Of a DNA stretch of 56,375 nt, positions 1 to 8,200 are shown piece by piece; position 1 is the stretch's first letter, and each line of letters begins with the position of its first letter. The notes under the pieces were generated by a model that did no database searches, was not told where the DNA came from, and saw only the letters and a list, made by a program, of their open reading frames with translations. A program made the position numbers and the translations under genes. Origin of the DNA: an uncultured Clostridia bacterium (GTDB lineage: Bacteria; Bacillota; Clostridia; Oscillospirales; Oscillospiraceae). Where the stretch lies: the NCBI GenBank assembly GCA_945877365.1, contig CAMCRV010000014.1:1-56375 (forward strand), given 5' to 3'.

Positions 1-110
1 CTATATAACCTACGCAGTTCCGGTCGAGGGGCCCAAAGGATGTGGATTGTCCACCTGCAGTCCGTAACGCATTGTCAGCGGCGACTCGCCGCCAAATTCC
101 AGTTTGTCGA
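1..110. repeat. Partial copy (R9) of the TIR-bounded intergenic repeat family
   Basis: From about base 12 this matches the right half of the element at 3205-3418, including the stretch from GCAGTTCCGGTCGAG to GCGACTCGCCGCCAAATTCC. It ends in a slightly changed inner terminal repeat (CAAATTCCAGTTT). The left part lies outside the window or is lost. Read on the minus strand, both copies keep a similar open frame. Confidence 0.7.
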
Positions 111-209
111 ACTGAAAACAGAATGAATGGGACGCATTGGTTCACAAATAGCCAGTGCGCCCTTTTTTATGCTCAACGCCCCTTGGTTGTTACATAGGTG
201 GTGACATCA

Positions 210-238
210 TTGCAGTTCGTCACTTCTCAATGTACAAT
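210..238 (+). promoter_or_regulatory. Predicted sigma-A promoter for the small membrane protein
   Basis: TTGCAG at 210-215 and TACAAT at 233-238 are separated by 17 bases and lie just upstream of the ribosome site of the gene at 265. Assignment is by consensus only. Confidence 0.45.
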
Positions 239-264
239 ATGGTCAAAAGAAAGGGGTTGTTCCT

Positions 265-549
265 ATGAAGATAGTATTGAAAGTATTGGCACTGCCGTTG
301 TTGTTCATTGTAACTGTTGCTTGTATCCTGGGAAATTTGATCACCAACATTTCCTCTTATGTGATCGCTCTGTTGCTCCTGGTGATTGCAGGCTGCTCCA
401 TCTACTGCATCGTAAAGGCACTGTGGACTTCCCTGGCTATCCTTGCCGGTATGGGATTAGCGGCAATCCTTATAATCTTCCTGTTGGTATGGGCGGTTGT
501 AAAACTTGAAACTTTGGGAAATCGTATCAAGGAATTTATTTGTTATTAG
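265..549 (+). CDS. Small integral membrane protein, CD1845-like
   Basis: A 94-residue protein made almost wholly of hydrophobic stretches (about residues 5-25, 28-48 and 55-80), with a short charged C-terminus (KLETLGNRIKEFICY). A purine-rich ribosome site (AAAGGGG) lies a few bases upstream of the ATG. Its size, its MKI-LK-LALP start and its membrane pattern resemble small proteins often encoded on Firmicutes conjugative elements (the CD1845 type). That resemblance is from memory and moderate. Its function is unknown. It sits in a stretch of gene fragments and is lower in G+C than most of the window, so it may be left from an integrated element. Confidence 0.6.
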   Translation: MKIVLKVLALPLLFIVTVACILGNLITNISSYVIALLLLVIAGCSIYCIVKALWTSLAILAGMGLAAILIIFLLVWAVVKLETLGNRIKEFICY

Positions 550-851
550 GATGGGAAAAACGGATGGACAGAGGATTTATACACAACAAAAATATGGAAG
601 GAAGCCCAGGGTGAAACCACCAATCGGAAGGCGCAGGCATCCTGGGCAATGGAGAGGCTTCGGAAATGCCTCTGATGGGGTGCACTTTCCGCAGATCTGC
701 AGAAGATGCAGATATCGACAAAAATAATAAATATATACATATCATTGCAAAACAGAATTTCACAGAAATCATCTTTCATGGTATGATTCTCCCGTGAGGA
801 ACGGCTTTTCGTTTCCAAAATGTCAGAAATTTAGAAAGTAGGTAAATCACC
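550..851 (+). other. Intergenic stretch with stem-loops, no supported gene
   Basis: No credible gene is seen. Candidate RNA structure is present: GCCCAGG at 604-610 pairs with CCTGGGC at 641-647, AGAGGC at 653-658 pairs with GCCTCT at 668-673, and CTGCA/TGCAG form a small stem near 699-713. The stems precede the cut-off rhodanese lipoprotein, so they could be a remnant of its leader. No known riboswitch consensus was recognised. The frames crossing this stretch lack ribosome sites. Confidence 0.35.
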
Positions 852-1007
852 ATGAAGAGATTTTTCTCTGCACTGCTGGTTCTGGCAATGATGCTGAGTC
901 TGGCTGCCTGCGGCGGTTCCGCTGCCCAGACACCTGCCGAGGCACCTGCTGCCGATGCTCCCATGCAGTATATCACCCCCGAGGATGCCAAGGGCCTGCT
1001 GGAATGA
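852..1007 (+). pseudogene. 5' fragment of a rhodanese-type lipoprotein gene
   Basis: This reads 51 codons and stops. It has a lipoprotein signal (KRFFSALLVLAMM, then LAACGG as lipobox), a short Ala/Pro linker, and then MQYITPEDAKGLLE. That last segment matches residues 40-52 of the intact lipoprotein at 12827 almost base for base. Homology ends exactly where a short palindromic element begins (about 1005), so the rhodanese domain is missing. No catalytic part remains. A secreted peptide might still be made, but a broken duplicate is the simplest reading. Confidence 0.8.
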
Positions 1008-1076
1008 TATGCTCCCCATAGAGTAGACACTCGAAATAACAAAAATTTCGAGACTACACTATGGGGAGTATTGTTA
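1005..1076. mobile_element. Short palindromic insertion (MITE-like or IS termini)
   Basis: CTCCCCATAGAGTAGACACT near 1012-1031 is mirrored by an imperfect reverse complement ending in CTATGGGGAG near 1069, with a loop of only a few A-rich bases. The arms are about 25 bases with a few mismatches. The element starts where the lipoprotein fragment at 852 is cut. It has no room for a transposase, so it is either a MITE or two abutting ends of a lost insertion sequence. Confidence 0.55.
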
Positions 1077-1407
1077 TGACAAACCATCCTCCCTTTGATA
1101 CAATAAACAAACATATGTTCCTGCATGATGTCAGGCAAGCAACATTCAAAACCAAGTTAACCACAAGGGAGGAATGGCAATGAAACCCGAAACCATCTGA
1201 TATCATACAGGAACCGACAATTTTATATCCCGAATGGAATAATGAACGAGCTTTGAAGCCGCAGCACCCGGTATGTCCTGTAAACGAATCCATGGAAATG
1301 GGCGGGTAAATTCACAAAAGCAAGACAATTGTGAGGCTGCGAAATGGAACACCAGAGAATAATCAGAAACACATTGGAAAATACTGTAAGAAAGGAGATG
1401 ACCTGAA
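1077..1407 (+). other. Decayed intergenic region
   Basis: No gene is supported. A good ribosome site (GGGAGGAATGGCA) near 1170 precedes an ATG that opens only a six-codon frame before a stop, which looks like a leftover gene start. Base composition is A+T-rich compared with the rest of the window. Confidence 0.4.
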
Positions 1408-1612
1408 ATGCGGATTCACATGGACGAAGAAAAAAGAATCGCGGAAATCTGGCTGACAAAAGCGGAAAGCGATGACCCGGCAGTGGAGGCCAATGAAGGA
1501 AACCGGAAGAAATCTGGTTTGAAATATGGCACCGTTTCTCATGTATTTCGCATAATTCCCCTTTTCCTGCAAACACTACCATTGGGAAATAACCACAAGG
1601 AGAGGAAGAAAT
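1408..1612 (+). pseudogene. Truncated small hypothetical gene
   Basis: A strong ribosome site (AAGGAGATGACCTGAA) precedes an ATG opening MRIHMDEEKRIAEIWLTKAE. This charged start resembles short proteins seen on Firmicutes mobile elements, though that is only from memory. After roughly 35 codons the sequence loses that character and runs out of frame into the duplicated spoVT start at 1613. The open frame nominally continues to 1692, but its later part is an out-of-frame reading of the spoVT copy. Function unknown. Confidence 0.4.
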
Positions 1613-1789
1613 ATGAAAGCAACAGGCATCGTCCGCCGGGTGGACGATTTGGGAAGAATTGTCATCCCCAAGGAAATCCGAAGAACCCTTAGAATCCGCG
1701 AGGGTGACCCCTCGTGTACAACATTGACATCCTTCGACTTGTTTTGCAGGGGAGTAAATAGTTTTGCGAAAAGAGTAGCAGCGCAGTAG
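1613..1789 (+). pseudogene. Duplicated and truncated spoVT 5' end
   Basis: The first 33 codons (MKATGIVRRVDDLGRIVIP onward, through REGDP) are identical at protein level to the intact spoVT at 2540, and only a few bases differ over about 100 nucleotides. After the GDP codons the frame runs into unrelated sequence and stops at codon 59. It covers most of an AbrB-type swapped-hairpin DNA-binding domain but lacks the GAF-like sensor half. It could be a gene broken by insertion of the cassette at 1712-2530, which ends beside the intact copy. Confidence 0.75.
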
Positions 1790-1806
1790 ATTTCTACCGC
1801 GCTGCT
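1777..1806. terminator. Bidirectional terminator hairpin
   Basis: AGCAGCGCAGTAGA at 1777-1790 pairs with TCTACCGCGCTGCT at 1793-1806 with one G-T type mismatch and a two-base gap. On the minus strand it is followed by ACTCTTTT and would end transcription from the zinc-ribbon gene. Confidence 0.65.
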
Positions 1807-1840
1807 AAAAGTTTTTAGATTATATTACACTTACATCCGA

Positions 1841-2401
1841 TTATGTCCATTGATATTCGAGTATACCCACTATAAATCCAGCTATAAATGCCCATACAAA
1901 GGAAGCAATACCCAAATACCAAGAGATGACTGCAGCAATACCACAGGCAACGGCACATATGGTGCGTCTTTTTAGTGATACTAAACAATAAATGCAGCCA
2001 AAGAGAGGAAAGAGAAGTGCCAAGATAACCAAACCTACACTAACAGATTGGTCGGTCTCTTCTTTTGGGGTACTATTTACCGTCTGTACAGGGCAACCAC
2101 AACCAGGACAGATTACAGCTTCATCCATGATTTCTTTACCACAATGACAACAAAATTTCGTTCGCAAATGATATTGCTGCTCTTTTTGCTTGCGTACAGG
2201 TTCTTCGTTATGTTGACATATCAAGCCTTGAATATCATGTTTTGCTTCTTCTTTTTGAGAATTCGAAAGTGTACGCCAATAATCGGTGGTTATACTTGTT
2301 TCAATAAGCGGTATTTTGCAGTCGGGGCATATGTTATGTGTTCCAGACTCGGCTCCGTATGTAGAATTACACTTACTGCAAACGAAAATCATTCTAGGCA
2401 T
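1841..2401 (-). CDS. Zinc-ribbon membrane protein
   Basis: A 186-residue protein. Two zinc ribbons are visible: CSKCNSTYG with CPDCKIPL near residues 8-32, and CCHCGKEI with CPGCGCPV near 84-105. The C-terminal 70 residues (from about 118) hold two or three membrane segments with little between them. The start is set by AAAGGAGG just upstream of the ATG at 2401. The layout matches the broad zinc-ribbon-plus-membrane-domain proteins of Firmicutes, whose role is mostly unknown. It lies between the two copies of the spoVT start and is A+T-rich relative to its neighbours, so it is a likely passenger of whatever inserted there. Confidence 0.8.
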   Translation of the reverse strand: MPRMIFVCSKCNSTYGAESGTHNICPDCKIPLIETSITTDYWRTLSNSQKEEAKHDIQGLICQHNEEPVRKQKEQQYHLRTKFCCHCGKEIMDEAVICPGCGCPVQTVNSTPKEETDQSVSVGLVILALLFPLFGCIYCLVSLKRRTICAVACGIAAVISWYLGIASFVWAFIAGFIVGILEYQWT

Positions 2402-2473
2402 TACTGCATCCTCCTTTAGAGAAACAGAGATATTATATATATAACATAGTCGTTTGAAAAAGTAAATCCTTCA

Positions 2474-2502
2474 GTATAATCTTCCCTTCGTTACAAATAA
2501 TA
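2474..2502 (+). promoter_or_regulatory. Possible sigma-G-type promoter of spoVT
   Basis: GTATA at 2474-2478 and AATAATA at 2496-2502, spaced by 17 bases, resemble forespore sigma-G elements (GHATR and CATWHTA) with one mismatch in the -10. SpoVT is known to be a forespore gene in Bacillus, which fits, but this rests on consensus only. Confidence 0.35.
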
Positions 2503-2539
2503 GCATCGTAATTCGACTATTAACGAGGAGAGAAGATAT

Positions 2540-3082
2540 ATGAAAGCAACAGGTATCGTCCGCCGGGTGGACGATTTGGGAAGAATTGTCATCCCCAAGG
2601 AAATCCGAAGGACACTTAGAATCCGCGAGGGTGACCCGCTGGAGATTTATACGGAAAAGGACGGCGGGGTGATTTTTCGGAAGTATTCCCCCATGGGGGA
2701 TTTGCAGGAGTTCGCGGTGCAGATGTGTGAATCCATTTCCTCTGCCACCGGGCACATTGCCGCAGTGGCCGACCGGGACAGCATCATCGCCCTCCACGGC
2801 GCACCCAAACGGGAGCTGATGGACAAGCCCAACTCCGCTGAGCTGGACAAGCTCATGGAGCAGCGGTGCAACTATCTGTTCAAGCCCGGGCAGGCGCCTC
2901 TTCGGGCGGCGGAGGGCACAGACAAATACCATCTCGGCGCTGCCAGCCCCATTCTGTCGCAGGGAGATCTGATGGGCTGCGTCCTGCTGCTTCTGGGGGA
3001 AAATGATGATCCCCTGAAGGAATCCGACCAGATGCTGGCCAAAACTGCCGCAGGTTTTCTGGGCAAGCAGATGGAATCCTAG
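2540..3082 (+). CDS. spoVT: Stage V sporulation protein T, AbrB-family transcription regulator
   Basis: A 180-residue protein, the usual length for SpoVT. Residues 1-50 are the AbrB/SpoVT swapped-hairpin DNA-binding domain (GRIVIPKEIRRTLRIREGDP, then IYTEKDG). Residues 55-180 form the GAF-like sensor half (ESISSATGHIAAVADRDS and later GCVLLLLGE). In Bacillus and clostridia SpoVT tunes forespore gene expression, and its presence argues for a spore former. The start is supported by GAGGAGAG upstream. Its first 100 bases are duplicated at 1613-1712. A perfect 40-base palindrome lies about 50 bases past the stop. Confidence 0.93.
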   Translation: MKATGIVRRVDDLGRIVIPKEIRRTLRIREGDPLEIYTEKDGGVIFRKYSPMGDLQEFAVQMCESISSATGHIAAVADRDSIIALHGAPKRELMDKPNSAELDKLMEQRCNYLFKPGQAPLRAAEGTDKYHLGAASPILSQGDLMGCVLLLLGENDDPLKESDQMLAKTAAGFLGKQMES

Positions 3083-3129
3083 GTTGTACGCACAGACAGG
3101 CAATTGCGAGAGGAAAGTCTGGCCGAATC

Positions 3130-3169
3130 AGCAATAGCGCCCGAACGCCGGCGTTCGGGCGCTATTGCT
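3130..3169. terminator. Perfect 40-base palindrome after spoVT
   Basis: AGCAATAGCGCCCGAACGCC is followed directly by its exact reverse complement, giving a 20-bp stem with no spacer. It could end transcription of spoVT, but no T-run follows on either strand, so a protein site or folding block is also possible. Confidence 0.6.
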
Positions 3170-3204
3170 GGGAAATATCAGTTGAAGGAATCCAACGGAC
3201 AGAT

Positions 3205-3450
3205 AAATTGGGATTTGTGGGGATGCCCCCACGGGCAATGACGAGAGGTTAGTCTGGTAGTGGTCTTTCCATCCTTTGGGCACGCCCGGTTCGTTTTTGC
3301 GGTGGGGGTCTATGCTGTCAACCAACGCAGTTCCGGTCGAGGAGCCCAAAGGATGTGGATTCTCCACCAGCAGTTCGTAACGCATTGTCAGCGGCGACTC
3401 GCCGCCAAATTCCAATTTATCAAGCGGCTGCGTAAAACCGATAAGCACAT
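3205..3450. repeat. TIR-bounded intergenic repeat R8
   Basis: The left inner end is AAATTGGGATTTG (3205-3217) and the right inner end CAAATTCCAATTT (3406-3418). The outer repeat ACCGATAAGCACAT lies at 3437-3450. The interior is shared only with the partial copy at 1-110. It keeps a minus-strand open frame containing LEFGGESPLTMRYELLVENP, but that frame has no ribosome site. Confidence 0.75.
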
Positions 3451-3564
3451 AATAAAATACTTATATGTTATATAAAGTTGACTTTAGGTGCTTTCTGGAA
3501 TATAATCAGACCGTATATTGGCAGGCTTTTGCCCGCATTTCTTTCCCAGAAATGAGGAAGTACC

Positions 3565-5187
3565 ATGCATCAGAAATCAAAAATTCAGCGCAGTGCGGTG
3601 GCGGTATATATTCTGGTGTCCGCGCTGTTCCTTTTGTTCTTCATATACATCGCAGTATTTGAAAATACCGACGTGTTCCAGGCCAGAGATCCCCGGCCCT
3701 ATACCGTGGTTACGGAGCTTTCTGAAATGGAGATTGTGGATTCGTCTGCCCCTGTGGGACTGAGCAGGGAGTACAGCTGGACACTGGGGGAGCTGGATGC
3801 CGGCGAGAACTGTCTTGGCTTCTATCTGGTGCATCAATATGCACAGGTCTGGATAGAGGATCAACCGGTGTACCGTCTCATGCCGGACTCGGGGAACCGA
3901 GTTTGCAAAGGTGTCAGCAGCAACTGGGTCATGATTCCCCTGCAGGCGCAGGATGCCGGGAAGCAGGTGCGTGTTGTCATCACCCCGGTGTATAGGAGCG
4001 GTACAGATTTTAAAGTGAAATTCATCGTCGGTTCTCAACTGGAAATCTATCTGCGCCAGCTGAAGCAGGATCTGCCCCAGATTTTGCTGGCAGTTCTGGG
4101 AATTCTGGGCGGCCTGTTTATCATGGCTGTGCAGGTTTTCCTGATTCTCCGGGCAAAGACCAAAAGCTGGGAGATTTTCTATCTGGGCTGCTTCTCCATG
4201 CTGTTGGGAATCTGGAAAATAACCGATACTCGTTTTACACCCCTGATGTTTCCGGATAATCCGCTGGCACTGGGCTACATCACCATTGGCATGCTGTTCC
4301 TCAGCGCAGGTCCGCTGCTGTTCTTCGCCCGGGAGCATTTCCCTGGGGAGAAGCACACGCTAGTTGGCGTGATGTCCCTGATCTGCTGCGCGGTGGCGTT
4401 GGGGAGCCTTCTGTGTCAGGTGCTGGGGATTGCGGAGTTCCGGCAGACCCTGGCCTTTGCCCATGCTTCTATCATTCTGACCAGTGTGACCCTTGCGGTA
4501 ACGGTGGCTGTCAGGATGGGGCGGACAGCCAAAGCGCAGAATCGATGGTTCGAAAATCCCATCTGGATTCTTACTTTGGGAGTGGCCTCCGATCTGATCC
4601 GCTATTATTACAACAGCAGCTCCTCCGGCGTGGTCTACACCCTTGCCGCCTTCCTGATCTATACCGCAGGGCGGTTTGTCCTGAACTTTCTGGATATCAA
4701 TAGAATGGCAAAGACCGATGCCCTGACGGGGCTTTTCAACAAGAGCCATTGGGATCAGTTGATGGGGGACGAGGTGCCGTCGACAGGGCCTGTGGGGCTG
4801 GTGATGTTTGACCTGAACCGGTTGAAGCAGATCAACGACACCCTGGGCCATGAGATGGGAGACAAGGCGCTGTCCGGCTTTTCCAATATTCTGCGCAATT
4901 GTATCCCCAGGAGTAATACCATCTGCCGCTGGGGTGGTGACGAGTTCACGGTGATGGTCACGGATGCCACCCAGGAAAAGCTGGAGACCTGTCTCCGGGA
5001 AATCCGAACCGCAGTGGATACCTATAACGCCTCCGGAGAAAAGCCGGAAATCTACTACGCGGCAGGCTATGCTCTGTCCTCCCAGTTCCCCGGCCTGACC
5101 CGGAAACAGCTGCTGCAAATTGCGGATGAGCGGATGTATCAGGACAAGCAGGCCTGGTATCAGGAAAATGAGAAAGCGTCCAACTAA
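3565..5187 (+). CDS. Membrane diguanylate cyclase (7TM sensor plus GGDEF)
   Basis: A 540-residue protein: an N-terminal membrane anchor (about residues 12-32), an extracytoplasmic domain to about 165, around seven membrane segments (170-370), and a C-terminal GGDEF domain (385-535). The active site is intact (RWGGDEFTVMV), as is the LTGLFNKSHW start of the domain, so cyclic-di-GMP synthesis from two GTP is expected. The feedback site RxxD that usually lies before GGDEF is not kept (PRSN there), so product inhibition may be weak or absent. The architecture resembles 7TMR-DISM sensors. GAGGAAG precedes the chosen ATG. Its signal is unknown. Confidence 0.88.
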   Translation: MHQKSKIQRSAVAVYILVSALFLLFFIYIAVFENTDVFQARDPRPYTVVTELSEMEIVDSSAPVGLSREYSWTLGELDAGENCLGFYLVHQYAQVWIEDQPVYRLMPDSGNRVCKGVSSNWVMIPLQAQDAGKQVRVVITPVYRSGTDFKVKFIVGSQLEIYLRQLKQDLPQILLAVLGILGGLFIMAVQVFLILRAKTKSWEIFYLGCFSMLLGIWKITDTRFTPLMFPDNPLALGYITIGMLFLSAGPLLFFAREHFPGEKHTLVGVMSLICCAVALGSLLCQVLGIAEFRQTLAFAHASIILTSVTLAVTVAVRMGRTAKAQNRWFENPIWILTLGVASDLIRYYYNSSSSGVVYTLAAFLIYTAGRFVLNFLDINRMAKTDALTGLFNKSHWDQLMGDEVPSTGPVGLVMFDLNRLKQINDTLGHEMGDKALSGFSNILRNCIPRSNTICRWGGDEFTVMVTDATQEKLETCLREIRTAVDTYNASGEKPEIYYAAGYALSSQFPGLTRKQLLQIADERMYQDKQAWYQENEKASN

Positions 5188-5198
5188 ACCAAAAAGGA

Positions 5199-5241
5199 AG
5201 AACCTGTCATTGCGAAGGTGCAGTGACAGGTTCTTTGTTCT
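5199..5241. terminator. Bidirectional terminator between the cyclase gene and carB
   Basis: AAGAACCTGTCA pairs with TGACAGGTTCTT around a short loop and is followed by T-rich sequence on the plus strand. It separates two converging genes and can serve both. Confidence 0.8.
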
Positions 5242-8200
5242 TTAGCGATGAATGGTGGAAATCTCCGGAATGACCTCCTCCAGGGCATCCAGCAGGATCC
5301 GGGCGGTGTCCAGTGAGGTGAACATATTCACGCCGTTCTGCACGGCGCACCGGCGGATGGCAATGCCGTCCCCCTGATGCACCCCGGACTTGAGCGACTG
5401 GGTGTTGAGGATGTAGCTGACGAAGCCCGTCTGGATGGAGGTGAGAATCTCGTTGCTGCCGTCGCTGAGCTTCCGCCGCACCCGGGTTCGGATGCCGTTG
5501 CGCTTCAGGAAGGCGGCGGTGCCTTCGGTGGCCTCGATGTTGAAGCCCAGACGGTAGAACCTGCGCACCAGAGGCAGAGCCTCCTCCTTGTCCTCGTCGG
5601 CAAGGGTGACGAGGACGGTACCGTAGTCCTTCATTCGGATGCCGGAGGCCTGCAGCGCCTTGTAGAAGGCACGCTTCAGGTGGACATCGTAGCCGATGGC
5701 CTCGCCGGTGGACTTCATCTCCGGGGAGAGGTAGGCATCCATGCCCGTGAGCTTGGCAAAGGAGAAGGCCGGGGCTTTCACATACCACCGGTTATCTCCG
5801 GCTTCGCAGGGGGCAGAGCCAATCCCTTGCTCCCGCAGGGAGACCCCCAGCATCACCTTTGTGGCGATGCTCACCAGATTCTGCCCTGCGGATTTGGACA
5901 GGAAGGGCACGGAACGGGAAGCCCGGGGGTTGACCTCAATGACATAGACACGATCCTGAGGATCCACGATAAACTGGATGTTGAACAGACCCCGGATGCC
6001 GATGCCCAGTCCCAGCCGGGTGGTATACTCGGCCACGGTATCCTTCACCTGCCGGGACAGGGAGAAGGGGGGATAGACGCTGATGCTGTCGCCGGAGTGC
6101 ACGCCGGTGCGCTCCACCAGCTCCATGATGCCGGGCAGGTACACCTGCTCTCCGTCGCAGATGGCATCCACCTCAATCTCCTTGCCCACCACATATTTGT
6201 CGATGAGCACCGGCTTGTCCGCATCCACGGCGAAGGCGTTTTCCAGATATTGCGCCAGCTTTTCCTCCCGGGCCACAATCTCCATAGCCCGGCCGCCCAG
6301 CACAAAGCTGGGGCGCACCAGCACCGGATAGCCGATGCGCCGGGCGGCGGCGATACCGTCGTCGATGTTGGTGACGGCCTCGCCGGTGGGGTTGGGGATG
6401 GACAGAGACTTGATGACGGCATCGAAGGCATCCCGGTTTTCCGCCTTTTCGATGGCTTCGCAGTCGGTGCCGATGATGTTCACCCCCCGGTCATGGAGGC
6501 TCTGGGCAAGGTTGACGGCAGTCTGACCGCCTAAAGTGACAATGACACCCTGAGGCTTTTCCAGCTGCACCACATTCATCACATCCTCGGTGGTGAGGGG
6601 CTCGAAGTACAGCTTGTCGGCGGTGGTGTAGTCGGTGGACACGGTCTCCGGGTTGTTGTTGATGACGATGGCCTCATAGCCCATTTGCCGGATGGTGTTC
6701 ACGGCGTGGACGGTGGAGTAGTCGAATTCCACACCCTGACCGATGCGGATGGGGCCGGAGCCCAGCACAATAACCTTCCGGGCAGGAGAGACGATGGACT
6801 CGTTTTCCTCGGCGTAGGTGGAGTAGAAATAGGGCACATAGCTGGAAAATTCGCTGGCACAGGTGTCGATCATCTTGTACACCGGGAAAATCCCCTCCCG
6901 GCAGCGGATGTCGTACACCTCCTGCTCCTTCATGTTCCATATACCGGCGATGGCGGCATCGGAGAAGCCCAGCCGCTTGGCCTCCCGCAGAAGGGGCAGA
7001 TTCCCCTTTCCGGCAGCCAGCTCCTTTTCAAATTCCACGATTTTTCGGATTTTATCCACAAAGAACAGATCAATCTGCGTGACATCGCACACCAGCGCCG
7101 GGTCAACTCCCAGCCACATCAGCTGGGCGATGGCGTAGATCCGGTCGTCGGTGCCCTCCCGGATGTACTCCAGCAGCTGGTCGATGGTTTTTTCGGCGAA
7201 TTTTTCCAGACGGATGTAGGACTTGTGATCCTCCAGCGAGCGGATGGCCTTCAGAAGGCTCTCCTCAAAGGTGCGCCCCACGCTCATCACCTCGCCGGTG
7301 GCCTTCATCTGGGTGGAGAGCTGGTTCTGGGCTGCCGGGAACTTGTCGAAGGGGAACCGGGGCATTTTGGTCACCACATAGTCCAAAGTCGGCTCAAAGC
7401 AGGCCGGGGTGTTGGCCAGGGGAATTTCGTCCAGATGCATTCCCACGGCAATCTTGGCGGAAACCCGGGCAATGGGGTAGCCGGAGGCCTTGGAGGCCAG
7501 CGCCGAGGAACGGGACACCCGGGGGTTGACCTCAATGACGAAGTAGCGGAAGGAATGGGGGTCCAGCGCGAACTGCACATTGCAGCCGCCCTTCACATTC
7601 AGGGCACGGATGATCCGCAGGGCGCTGTCCCGGAGGATGTGGTATTCCTTGTTGGTGAGGGTCTGGCTGGGAGCCACCACAATGGAGTCGCCGGTGTGGA
7701 TGCCCACGGGGTCAAGGTTTTCCATGTTGCACACGGTGATGGCGGTGTCGTTGGCATCCCGGATCACCTCGTACTCGATCTCCTTATAGCCCCGGATGCT
7801 CTTTTCAACCAGCACCTGATGCACCGGGGACAGGGCAAGGGCGTTTTTCATCATGTCCCGGAGCTGCTCCGGGTCATAGGCAAAGCCGCCGCCGGTGCCG
7901 CCAAGGGTAAAGGCGGGCCGGAGAATCACGGGATATCCGATTTCCTCCGCAGCGGAGAGAGCCTCGTCGATGCTGTAGGTGATCTGACTGGGCACCACCG
8001 GCTCGCCGATGCGCTGGCACAGCTCCTTGAACAGCTCCCGATCCTCGGCGCGCTCGATGCTGTCCACATCGGTGCCCAGCAGCTCAATCTCGCATTCCTC
8101 CAGAACGCCCTTTTTCGCCAGCTGCACCGCCAGATTCAGACCCGTCTGACCGCCGATGCCGGGGATGATGGCATCCGGCCGCTCGTAGCGGCAGATTCTG

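Noticed and set aside
506..727. Open frame of 73 codons after the small membrane protein
   Set aside because: It overlaps the preceding gene out of frame, has no ribosome site and codes for a random-looking Arg-rich product.
550..851. Possible riboswitch (the CCTGGGC end recalled ZTP/pfl-type RNAs)
   Set aside because: The upstream conserved core of those RNAs is missing and the downstream gene is a broken lipoprotein; kept only as unassigned stem-loops.
3090..3130. A GAGGAAAGTC stretch that resembles the conserved start of RNase P RNA
   Set aside because: Only about ten bases match, and none of the other conserved RNase P helices or loops follow before the palindrome and the repeat.
3128..3448. 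Minus-strand frame of 106 codons across R8 as a gene
   Set aside because: There is no ribosome site and it begins in the palindrome; treated as repeat interior, though its conservation is noted as a finding.
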